From: Reclinomonas americana ATCC 50394
Taxonomy: Eukaryota > Jakobida > Jakobea > Jakobida
Direction: 5' to 3'
NCBI GenBank assembly: GCA_048213135.1
Contig: PS015030.1
Span: 276,962-311,666 of the forward strand
DNA: 34,705 nt
In this document: piece by piece, positions 7,908 through 19,000 of the stretch
How positions within the stretch are numbered: position 1 is the stretch's first letter
Layout: every line of letters begins with the position of its first letter
Program-made: the position numbers and the translations under genes
Notes under the pieces: model-generated
The model's database searches: none
What the model was told of the DNA's origin: nothing
Seen by the model: the letters and a program-made list of their open reading frames with translations, nothing else

Positions 7908-10505
7908 TCAATCCTCCTCCTCCTCCTCCTCCTCTTCCTCCATCTTCTTCCCTCTCTTCGTGTCGGTTGCTTTCTCGTCCCTCGCCCGACACCACTTGGC
8001 GGCCTGCACAATCTCCGCCTCCGACAGAGAACCGTTTCGAAGCAAGGCAGCCATCATACCAGGGCATCCACGAAGGGCCCGCACAGCCTGCTCCACAAAC
8101 GGCAACAGATAATTCTTCCTCTTGCAGTATAACTTTGCCAGATCCTGCGTATGCAAGTGAAGAGTGAGTCGACGGAACCAGCAGTTGCACAGCAGCGCGT
8201 GAACCTCAGAGTAACCACTGTCATTGAGAACGACGCGTGGTCTCTTAATTGCGTCTGCCAAGGCGGCACCGCGCAGCTCGCTCTTCTGATAAGCGGAGTT
8301 TTTCAAGTCAGTGGCAGAGGCATTCATGCGGCCCGACTGGCATGCTTACCGAAACAAAGCTGCTCATTCGTTTGAGCACAGCCTCCACTGACTTGGTCGT
8401 GCGGTTCCGCGCATTGTGAGCGGATAGTCCTACAATATTGCCGAACTCGCGGATGACTGCAGGCGACGGTCGATCCGCGTCTGACCACGAAACACCGCAC
8501 TCAACGCATGCAAGCTCACAGAGAAGGTGACGATGATGGCGAACAGTGGCTGCCACAGCTACGGGCGCCATATAACCGAATGCCGTCACCAGCAACCTCT
8601 TTCGGTTGCACGCCTGTTTGCATGTCAGATGTGAATGGGGCGCAACGTCATCAGCGACTGCACATACCAATAGTCTCTCCAGAAGCTGACGTTCGTCCTC
8701 ACTCAATCCATCGCGCTCACAGAGAGCGTCAGAAGAGTAGCTGCGCTGAGAAAAAGCAGGTACCTTTACCTGCAGGAACAAGAGAGTGGGCGACAAGCGC
8801 AGGCTTCACACTCTCGTCCAACCCCCCACGAACCGGTGCTGGAATTTCATTGTCGATGCATAGCAGCTCCTTCTTCCGTGATTTTCTCGTGCGCTTCTTC
8901 CCACTTGCACCAGTACCAACAGTGGTATGCTCGTCATCGTGTGTGGTTCTGCACCACTCCACTGCACGTGCAATTTCAGCCTCTGAAAGACAGGCATCTC
9001 GCAGCAGCGTAGCCAATAATCCAGGACAGCCGCGAAGCGCACGTACGGCATTCGTAACAAATGGCAACAGCAGGTTCTCCTTCGCAGCAAACGCTTTCAC
9101 CATCTCCCAGGATTCCTGTCACATACCCGGGTAAGAGAAAGGGAGTCAGCGCCTTCACGTGCTCGTCATGAACTCTCACCTCGGAGAACCCACGTTCATC
9201 AAGAAAAATCGGTGGCCGCTCAACTGCATCCACCAGTGCGTCTCCTCGTAGCGCACTCCCCTACAGTGTGTGTATCTTCACAATCTCCATCATTACGAGC
9301 AGTCAGATGGAAGGATATTTGCAAACCAAAATAAAGTTGCTGATGGTTGCCAGCACGCCCTCCACTGACTTGGGAGTTCTACCGCGCGCATCGTTGGCTG
9401 AGTCGCCAAAGCTCTTGCCAAACAAGCGCCGTACTGCAGGTGACGGACTTCCTGGGCCAGTCGACGGTAACCCGCAGTCTTCGCACGCAAGCCGCAACAC
9501 CTCGTTCTGATGGTAGAGAACGGTGCTTCTCATGCACATGGGTGCCATGTAGCCAAACGCCTTCACCAGTATCCTCTTTCGATTGCTGGTCTGTTCATCG
9601 TGACAGTGCGCATGATGAGTGCATGTAGCACGAGTCGGAGAGCACTGGCGTACGCAACAAGCGTGTCCAATATCAGCCGCTGATCTTCGCTCAAGTCCTC
9701 CGACTCTGCGGCGCGACAGACCACGGTACGCTGCAGGTGCATACGATAAGCAAGCAGACGACAATCGAGAGAGAAAAAGATGGTGAGCGCACCTTTCTGG
9801 GTGGCGACTGGCTTCCAAGGTCCTCGCAAACTGATTTCACCTGCTCGCGGCACGATGAGGGATGTCGGTGAACAAGGACGGAGTACCGCACGACAGCCTC
9901 ACCTCTGACGAACGCTTGCCGAGAAGCGACGGATCCCGCCTGCGCTGTGATATTTGCTGCAAGCTCAAACAAAGTTTGTTGAGATGGATTCTTGATTGTG
10001 ACCAGAGTCTTTCCAACTCCACCCTCCCTCCCTTGGTGGCTGTATGCCTATGATAAGCTCACTTCATCGCCCCCTTGGTCGGTGTATGCGTGTATATCAG
10101 GGTCTCTCTTCCCCAGCGACCCTTGATCAGTAAGTGCGAGTCACCCGTGTTCCTCTCCACCCTCTCTCCCTCTCCTCACACTCTCTTGGTTGGTGCATGC
10201 GTGTACTGAGTGTCGCTCCCCCTCTCTTCCTTGATCGCTGTGTACTTGCGATCAGAGTCCCCGCCTTCCACCCTCCTCTCTCTCTCTCTCTCTCTCCACT
10301 TCATTTGAACGTGCCTCTCTCCACCTCTGTGCACAAAATATGTCGCAGTCCCCACGCACCTCGATGGTCTTCATCATGGCGAGCTCGGTGCGTTCCAGGC
10401 GAGCGACTGCACCGCCAAGTGAGTGACGAGCACCAATGCAAAGCCACATGAGTGAGACGCACATGTCTCCAACAAGGACTCAGCATCCCTCCGCAGTGCG
10501 GCAAT
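7908..10505 (-). CDS. Protein with two tandem copies of an exon block (5' incomplete)
   Basis: Exons: 10505-10463, 10406-10360, 10047-9793, then block A 9730-9659, 9590-9327, 9260-9180, 9115-8810, then block B 8745-8668, 8613-8350, 8285-8205, 8144-7908 (TGA). Phases agree throughout, giving about 575 residues as seen. The two blocks align: LSEDQ/LSEDE, NRKRILVKAFGYMAP/NRKRLLVTAFGYMAP, PKSVE/TKSVE, LRGDALVDA/LRGAALADA and AVRALRGCPG, then LSEAEI. The second and third exons of each block have equal lengths (264 and 81 nt) and equal phase. The protein looks helical, with conserved Cys-x-x-Cys-Gly near the block middle. The family is not recognised. The first two exons form a coiled-coil-like stretch ending ELAMMKTIE. 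The tail is an 8-9 residue Glu run. The start is upstream, toward the gap. Confidence 0.75.
10010..10275. repeat. Degenerate minisatellite in intron
   Basis: At least four diverged units, each with CTTGGT or CTTGAT followed by a GGTGTATGCGTGTA-like stretch and a CTCTCTCC-type spacer, begin near 10031, 10074, 10185 and 10227. Apart from its left end, where the first unit overlaps the exon start placed at 10047, the array fills the intron between the exons ending at 10360 and starting at 10047. Confidence 0.55.
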
Positions 10506-10583
10506 CTGTGAGGCGCACTCGCAGGGGAGTCTCTGCCCGCAACAGCAAGTGTCACCTGCCGCAGCAACACGGAGATCAGCAGA

Positions 10584-11418
10584 GAGGAGGAGGAGGAGGA
10601 GGAGGAAGAGGAGGCGAAGAAGGAGGAGGAGGAGGAGGAGGAGGAGGAGGAGGAGGAGGAGGAGGAGGAGGAGGAGGAGGAGGAGGAGGAGGAGGAGGAG
10701 GAGGAGGAGGAGGAGGAGAGAGAGAGAGGAGGAGAGAGAGAGNNNNNNNNNNNNNNNNNNNNNNNNNNNNNNNNNNNNNNNNNNNNNNNNNNNNNNNNNN
10801 NNNNNNNNNNNNNNNNNNNNNNNNNNNNNNNNNNNNNNNNNNNNNNNNNNNNNNNNNNNNNNNNNNNNNNNNNNNNNNNNNNNNNNNNNNNNNNNNNNNN
10901 NNNNNNNNNNNNNNNNNNNNNNNNNNNNNNNNNNNNNNNNNNNNNNNNNNNNNNNNNNNNNNNNNNNNNNNNNNNNNNNNNNNNNNNNNNNNNNNNNNNN
11001 NNNNNNNNNNNNNNNNNNNNNNNNNNNNNNNNNNNNNNNNNNNNNNNNNNNNNNNNNNNNNNNNNNNNNNNNNNNNNNNNNNNNNNNNNNNNNNNNNNNN
11101 NNNNNNNNNNNNNNNNNNNNNNNNNNNNNNNNNNNNNNNNNNNNNNNNNNNNNNNNNNNNNNNNNNNNNNNNNNNNNNNNNNNNNNNNNNNNNNNNNNNN
11201 NNNNNNNNNNNNNNNNNNNNNNNNNNNNNNNNNNNNNNNNNNNNNNNNNNNNNNNNNNNNNNNNNNNNNNNNNNNNNNNNNNNNNNNNNNNNNNNNNNNN
11301 NNNNNNNNNNNNNNNNNNNNNNNNNNNNNNNNNNNNNNNNNNNNNNNNNNNNNNNNNNNNNNNNNNNNNNNNNNNNNNNNNNNNNNNNNNNNNNNNNNNN
11401 NNNNNGGAGGAGGAAGAG
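10584..11418. repeat. (GGA)n tract spanning a 663-N gap
   Basis: GGA trinucleotide repeat at 10584-10742, then N at 10743-11405, then GGA/GAA again to about 11418. On the minus strand it is a long polypyrimidine tract just before a candidate acceptor (CTGCGGCAG, about 10565) with a branch-like CTGAT. The poly-Gly, poly-Arg and poly-Ser readings across it are artefacts. Confidence 0.9.
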
Positions 11419-11714
11419 GAAGGAGAGAGTGAGGAAACGCAGGGATGAGCAAGGGGTGTGACGCACGATCGCACGGTGCTCAGCCCATCAACAGCACAGT
11501 TCAGAATGGAAGCAGAGATGTGCCATCTCTCTCACTGGTCCGCATGAAGACACGAAAGATCCAGAGACATGCCCCCCTCCCCAGCACAGCACACAGCGCA
11601 CTTTGTCAAGCAGGGAAGAATGCAGGAAGAAAGAGAGAGGGCATGTTGATTCTTCCTCACTCTCTCTCTCTCTCCCTCCGTGTGTTTCTCTCTTCCCCTC
11701 TCCTTCTCTCTTAC

Positions 11715-11883
11715 CATTAGTCGTCTTCGTCACTGCTGTGTTGCCAGAAGAAGACGTGGGAGACAAGTGCGATGACACTCTTCGTCTGGCCATCGCCACA
11801 GGTGCTGCTGTTCTCATTGTTGTTGCCACAGGGACATCAGTGGAGGTGTGCTGGGGAGGGGCAGTCCACGCTGCAGGCAACAT
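11715..11883 (-). CDS. Possible first exon of the tandem-block gene
   Basis: From ATG at 11883 the minus strand reads a Pro/Thr/Ser/Ala-rich, probably disordered segment (for example PPQHTSTDVPVATT). It ends at donor GTAAGA in phase 1. It sits where the 5' end of the tandem-block gene is expected and is divergent from the NHL gene. The link across the gap cannot be shown. The opposite strand shows a hydrophobic reading here, but without start or splice partners. Confidence 0.35.
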
Positions 11884-12268
11884 CTGATCGTGGATCAGGA
11901 GAAGAGGGCTCGGACGTGAAGTTGTCGGACCTGCATGTCCTTCGTGTGACGTGAAGACAAGGCAGAGAGGAAGGTGCGACTGGACAGCGTGCAGCACGCT
12001 TCAGTCTGGACCTGCCTCCCTTCGAAGCGCTGCAACGCACCAAGTCGACGTCGACGTCGACGTCGACGTCACGATTTTGATCAATTGATATCGAGTCGCG
12101 CACTGCGCAGCAATCGACATTATGGTGGCGGCATGTAATAACGCAGAGTGCGGCAGACACTTACACTCGCATCAGCGCAACACGCCTTCGACGTGCCAGC
12201 GTTTTGGCGCCAAATTCTGCGTTTTCACCCGTTGTCGTGTCTCAACACAGTGCGCGCTGCGCCAATAC
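11884..12268. promoter_or_regulatory. Divergent promoter region
   Basis: About 385 bases between the minus-strand exon at 11883 and the plus-strand signal-peptide ATG at 12269. Two features stand out. Four perfect head-to-tail GTCGAC hexamers lie at 12044-12067, ending GTCACG, so the minus strand reads TGACGTCGACG, like a CRE or bZIP half-site array. TTTGGCGCCAAA, a perfect 12-bp palindrome, lies at 12203-12214, about 55 nt upstream of the ATG, and resembles an E2F/DP site. GATCAATTGATATCGA lies at about 12078. Binding is not shown. Confidence 0.5.
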
Positions 12269-13052
12269 ATGACGCACACCACGCCACGCATACGCATTCG
12301 CCTGGCCATCACGCGCACTCTCTGGAGTGCCGCGGTCATCGCCCTCATCGTCGCTCTCTCGTGTGCTCGTTCCGCAATTGCAAGTTGCGCTGCGTGCGGA
12401 CATGTGCGCGCAGCGCGAAAAGATTATGCGCTCTCACGCTCACTCTCACTTTCCTCCCTCTCCACACCGACTGCAGACGCCCAGACCGTGACCACCGCCG
12501 TCGCCAGCAGCATCGCAGGCACGTCTGTCACTCTCAATTCGTGGGTCAATCCCAACAATGTCGCCGGAGGCACCACCAACTCTTACGAGTGGTCTCCGTA
12601 TGCGACCGCCATTGGTGTCTCCCCTGCCACTGTCTCCACCTTTGTGGGCACGGCGGCCACATCGGGAACGACAGATGGTGTTGGAGCCAGCGCACGATTC
12701 ACGAATCCTATGGTGAGCGATGATGCGTGGCATTTTCCTTGCCGCGCTTCTCTTGTGATGCACTGACGCAATGTGTGTGTGCCCTCTCCCAACAGGGACT
12801 GGTGTTTGACGCCCTGGGCAACGTGTACGTGGGCGATTACGGGTTTGTCATGCCTCGGTTCCCAGCTGTCTGTTTCGCCCTTTCCGTCTCTCACAAACGC
12901 GCACGCACGCGATGATGATGATGATGGCAGCAACTGTCGCATTCGACGCGTCACACCCGCAGCCACAGTGACCACCTTTGCTGGAGGCACGTGCGGCCTG
13001 GTGAATGCGACAGGAGTGGCAGCTCAGTTCAAAAAGTGCGTTCTCTCTCTCT

Positions 13053-13089
<37 letters not shown>

Positions 13090-16000
13090 NNNNNNNNNNN
13101 NNNNNNNNNGCTCACTCACTCGCTCACTCGCAGTGTTGCCGGCCTCGCCATCGACCAAACCACGGGAACGATGTATGTCGCCGATGTGAGTCCTGGCATG
13201 CATGATCACAGCTTGACGCATTCTTCTGACTCCAACTCTGTGCGTCTCTCTCACACAGTTGATGAATCACGCTGTGCGTGCGGTCACCGCGGCGGCCGTG
13301 GTCACTACGTTGGCGGGAAACGGAGCATCGGGGAGTGCCAATGCCTCGGGTGCAGCCGCCTCCTTCAATCAGCCTGCGGCAGTGGCGGTGGATGCCACGA
13401 ACCAAGTGGTGTATGTGGGCGATTGGCTCAACAACACCATTCGACAAGTGACCTACGCCGGTGCGGCGACGACCTTTTGTGGCACTGCGGGCTCCAGTGG
13501 CACTGCCGATGGCCCGTGTGCGGGAACGGCGCGATTCGGTGGTCCCAATGGCGTGCTTCTCGTCGGAACCAAGCTGTATGTTGGTGAGCGCTGTGCGGGA
13601 GACAAGGCACAGAGATGCCCTTCCTCTCATTCTCACATGTGCGCCTTCTACTTGGTGCTTGAGTGCAGCCGATCGCGTGAACAACTCCATTCGAGCCATC
13701 GACACAGTGGCGATGACGGTGACGACGGTGGCGGGTTCAGCGAGTGGCGCGTCTGGATCCACGGATGCCACCGGTGAGTCCACCATGGGCAACTCAGTGT
13801 GAATGTTTGCATTCATGCTGATCGATGCACAACCAGGAACGGCTGCCCGCTTCAGCACGCCAATCGGACTGACATACGACTCTGGAACCAACGTCATCTA
13901 TATCGCCGACGTTGAGTATCTCCACTCCCCTCCACGCAGAGCCGTCATTCTTTTCATGATTCTGACTGACGTGCGAGTGTAGTCTGCCAACAACACTGTT
14001 CGGCAACTCCGACTGTCAGACTCGGCGGTGACAACGATCGGCGGCGCAGCGGGCGTGACTGGCTCAGCCGACGGCAGCGCACTAACCGTGGCACGCTTCA
14101 ACTCGCCTGTCCACCTCGCAGTCGATGCATCGACGGCATCGGTGCTGGTTGCCGATTACACCACGCACATCATCCGACGTCTCTCGCTGGCGTCGCAGAC
14201 ATTGTCGGCCACGTCCACCGCTCTCACCGCCACCGGCTCTCTGGTCACTTCAGTCACCGCCTCACTGACTGGATTGGTGACCAACTGGACGTTCTACTAC
14301 CGCGCCGTCGGTGTAACCTCCACCCCCAGCACCATCAACGGCGCCACCGTGTCTTTCACCACCTCCACCAATGTGGCTCCCACCGACGTCAGCTGCTCGT
14401 CGACGACGTACGTGTCGCCATCGGTAGCGAATCAAGTCGTGTGTGCGCTGCAGACGACGGATGCCAACACTGGCCAGTCGTTCACGTACTCGATAGTTGG
14501 CGGCGCCAATAGCGCCGTATTTTCAATCAGCGGACAGTCGCTGGTGATTGTGGCTGCGGGGCAGGCGGGCAGCTCGCTGGCGGTAACGATTCGGTCGACC
14601 GACAACGGGTCGCCGGCGCTGTTCTTCGACAAGGCATTTACCATTACCACGGGTGAGACGCAATTTGTGCTCGTCAGACTATGTCTCTCTCTCTCTTTCT
14701 CTCTCACACACACACTCACATTCGCACACACGCGGACAGTGCAACTTGCTTCACCCAGTTGTCTCTCTTTTGTCCTCTCCTCTTAATGTCTCTCTTTTCT
14801 CCCCCTCAGCCTTTTGCCTTGCGGATTGATTCACTCTGTTATCTCTCCTTCTTCTCCAATTCTCTTCTGTGCGACACTGTGCCCACCCTCCCCTTTCTCC
14901 CTCCTCTCTTTTCCTCTTTCCCCTGCTCTCTCTTTCTCTCTCTCTCCCTTTCTCTGATCCCCACTCTCTGTCTCACTCATTATCCAGTTTGCTGCTGTCT
15001 GTTGTCTCTTTTCTGTCCTCCTTATCCTCCTCCTCCTCCTCCTCCTCTTCCTCCTCCTCCTCCTCCTCCTCCTCCTCCTAACTCCTCCTCCTCCTCCTCC
15101 TCCTCCTCCTCCTCCTCCTCCTCCTCCTCCTCCTCCTCTTCCTCCTATTCCTATTCCTATTCCTATTCCTTCCCTTCCCTTCCTTTCCCTTCCCTTCCCT
15201 TCCCTTCCCTTCCCTTCCCTTCCCTTCCCTTCCATCCATGGTCATTCACAATGTCCCCTTTCTTCGATGCGTCACAGCCACTCAGTCGCTGGCCACGCTG
15301 GCGGCCAACAGCGTGACCACGTCGTCGGCAACATTGAATGCCGTAGTGGGCAACTCGGTGGCGGCCTCGACAATGAGCAATTCATTCGAGTGGGCCACGT
15401 CGTCGGCTGCACTCGGTATCACGCCAGCCGTGTCGACGTGGTTGGGCACGTCTGGCATGTCTGGCTCGGCGGATGGCACGGGAGCAGCCGCGCGTTTCTC
15501 ACAACCTACGGTTCGTCTACTGCTGCGCTCTTGTGTGCTGCGTTTCAGCTTCGTTTCTCATGCAGATTTGTCACGTGCGCAGGGCATTGCCTTTGACGCG
15601 TCGGGTACTGCATACGTGTGTGAAATGCTCAATCACACAGTTCGGCGAGTGACGACTGGCGGTGTGGTGACGACGTTTCTGGGAGCTGCTGGAATGTCGG
15701 GCCTGGTTGACGGGATCGGCAGTGCGGTGCGGTTAAACGCGCCCACCGATGTGTCGATCGACTTGACCACCGGGTATTTGTACGTTGATGATGTTGCGTT
15801 GTTGTTGATGTCCATGAAAGACTTTCCCACTCCCGTGGTCAGCTTCTCATCATTGCCGCCTCCAGCAATATAATCACGCTATTCGCGTGAGCACTTCTTC
15901 CGGTTCTGTGTCAACGCTGGCTGGCAACGGGACTCTTGGCACTGCGAATGGCACCGGATCGAATGCAAGATTCAGCAGCCCGCACGGCATTGTGGTGGAT

Positions 16001-19000
16001 TCGTCCAACAAAGCAGTATACGTTGGCGACTGGAACAATGCGGTCGTCAGGAAGGTGTGTACGAGAACTCCGTCCCTGCTTTATTCGTACAATGCGCATG
16101 CCTGATCACACTTGCAGGTCACCTATGGTGGTGAGGCGACCACCTACTGCGGTACGATGGGGTCGTCGGGTACTGTTGATGGAGCGTGCGCATCGACGGC
16201 GTTGTTTGATGGTCCATCTGGTGTGGTCTTGGATGCGACAGCCAATCGGCTGTATGTTGGTGTGTGTGTGTGTGTGTGTGATCGGTTCTTTAGTGATCAC
16301 TCTGGCGAGCGACGTGTACTTACACTTAAAGCGTGCAGCGGATCGAAATCGCCACAATATTCGTGTGATCGACATGCTAGCGATGACTGCGTCGACTCTG
16401 GCGGGCTCTACGACCGGGACTGCAGGGTCGACGGATGCCACAGGCACTGCAGCCCGATTCAACACGCCGATTGGAGTCCAGCTCGATCGAGGTCGTGGCG
16501 TTTTGTACGTTGCCGATGTTGCGTATTGCGCACAGCCATTTGTACTTGTGCATTCTTCGTTTCTTCTCACATCACGCGGCCGCCACGTACCACGTAAAGC
16601 TAAGCAACTCTACCGTGCGCCAAATCGTCATCAGTACGGGTGCTGTCACAACCCTCGCCGGTGCTGCGGGAGCTTCTGGCACAGCAGATGGGAGCCCACT
16701 CACCACCGCTCGTTTCAGCAGTCCGGTTCGTTCGTCCCTTGCATGTGGTGCATGAAAGAGATCTCTCACTGCGAGTCCAGATTTTCATGGCGTTTGATTC
16801 CGCGTCGTCCACGCTGACCATCGTAGGTGCGATAATGCTGGCAGAATGTACTATGGCTATGCTTCTGCGTCTTACCGTTCTCTTACAGATTGGGGAAACC
16901 ACGCGATTCGCCGACTCACTATCGGCTCCACCACCGTCGCGGCCACCCCTGCCACCTCCGGCGTCGCCACCAGCACGGCGCTCACCGCCTCACTGACGTC
17001 GCTCGCCGCCAACTGGACGTACTACTTTCGTGCCATCTCCACATCCACCGTGCCCAGCACGCTCACCGGCTCCACGATGTCCTTCGCCACCTCCAACTCG
17101 GCGCCGACCGACGTTGTGTGCACTACCACCGTTTATGTCTCTCCGTCAACGGCCAACATGCCCGTGTGCACGATGAGCACGACGGACAGCAATGGCGGTC
17201 AGTCGTACACATACGCAGCCACTCGCGGATTGAATCCAAGTAAGTTTTCAGCAAACGGCGCGCAGCTGCAAATCATCTTGGCGGGACAGTCGACAACTCC
17301 GATTGTCGCCACAGTCCGCGCGTTTGACAATGGCACGCCGCCCATGTTTGTCGACAAGACATTCAATGTGACGTCGGGTGAGTGACAGACTGAGAATGTT
17401 GTGTTACTTGGTGTGGATTGCTTAACCTGACTTCCCACAGTGAACAATGCGCCAACGGCGGTGATATTGAGTCCGAGCTCGTACATTACGCCGAGCACGG
17501 TGGGGCAGGCGATCGGCACCATGAGCACGAGTGATGTGGACTCGCAGCAGTCGTTCACGTATTCGGTGGTGGGCGGTGCCAGCAGCGCATTGGTGACGAT
17601 TGTGTCTGGCAATCAGCTGCAGTTTACGACTGCGGGGGCGACAGCATCGTTGGTGGTGATTGTGCGCACGACCGACAATGGCAATCCCGCCATGTCTTTC
17701 GATCAGACCCTCAACATTGCTGGTGTGTGCTATTCTTGTTTTGTGCTGTTGTGATGCACGATGAAGCTTATTGCCCTGTATGCAGCACCGACTGTGACAT
17801 CACTGTCGGCCACCTTTGTGTCGGCACTGGCTGGCCAGTTGATTACATTGACAGGAACTGCGCTGGTGAACAACTCGGCCGACGCGTCGGCGTATGTGTT
17901 GGGCACTCCTCTCTGTGGCGCCACGACACCCCCGACAGCTGTGGCCAGCACCACCGTCAGCAGCGCGTTCGGCAGTGCGACCAGCATCACGCTGACGATT
18001 GGAGCCGCGGGTGCAGCTGTTGGCACGTACGAACTGTGCACACGATGGGCACCAGCCAACACATATCTGGCGGTGTCGGCATTCGCCATTGGTGAGGAAA
18101 GAGAGAATGGAGAGAAGTATTGTGCTTCTTCGTGAGTCAGCTGAACGAATGAGGTGTGCAGGGAGTGTTGGCCCAAGCGACATTCTGTTGTCGGGTGCGC
18201 AGACGTACTCGAGTGCGACAGTGCCATTCACGGTGGGCACACTGAGCATGGTGGATCTCAACACGGGACAGACGCCGACATTCAGCATTGTTGGTGGCTT
18301 GCATGCGGCTTTGTTTACCGTCGTGGGTGGCAACCAGCTGACGATCTCGGTGGCTCCACCGCTGAATCGGCGACTGCAAGTATTTGTGCAAGTGAGCGAC
18401 GGCGCGCTGACGTACACCAAGCAGTTCATGATTGTGTATGGTGCGTGAATGGGGAAGGGAGGGGAAAGATTGGAAGCGAGTGTGCAGTGGAATAGAGAGA
18501 ACAGCGGAAACAGCAGATCAGCACGATTGTCGTCTCTCAAGATCTATCTCTCTGCCTCTTTCTCGGGGCGCTTGCAGAGTGTGTGCTGACAGTGATTGGG
18601 TGCGTGTGCAGCATCGAATGCAAATTGCGGAACGGTGCAGAATGGAGTTGTGGCTCGTTGCGTTGATTTCTTTCCGCGTACACCATCTTCTGCCGTCTCA
18701 CTCGTACACATGGGACCGAGCAGCTGCGTTGGAAGCGTGCCAGTTCGAGGCAGTGGATCGACCCGGCGGTACGGTTATTGGTGTGGCGGGTTCTGCTTCT
18801 AGCGAGGTGGCGTGCTGTGAAGCGTGCGATCGGAACTCCCAGTGCCGATCGTGGACTTTCCTGGATGCTGCCGCGGCGTCGAACACGTCTGGTGTGAATT
18901 TGTGTACCATGAAGGCACGTAGTCGGTGATGAGAAAGGGATTGTGTGGATTGACGAGCTCACCTTCTCGTTGCATGCAGAGCACCGTGCCGTCGGCGGCC

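Noticed and set aside
10000-10047. Walker A-like GGVGKT at the start of the exon 10047-9793
   Set aside because: It falls where a G-rich minisatellite enters the exon. No Walker B or other NTPase motif follows, and the next residues look like beta strands. Treated as coincidence.
12122-12268. Upstream in-frame ATG at 12122 for the NHL gene
   Set aside because: It would place about 49 polar, Cys/His-rich residues before a clear signal peptide that begins properly at ATG 12269. The E2F-like palindrome also lies in this stretch.
15018-15240. Regular short repeats as CRISPR-like arrays
   Set aside because: They are uninterrupted micro- or minisatellites without unique spacers, and the genome is eukaryotic.
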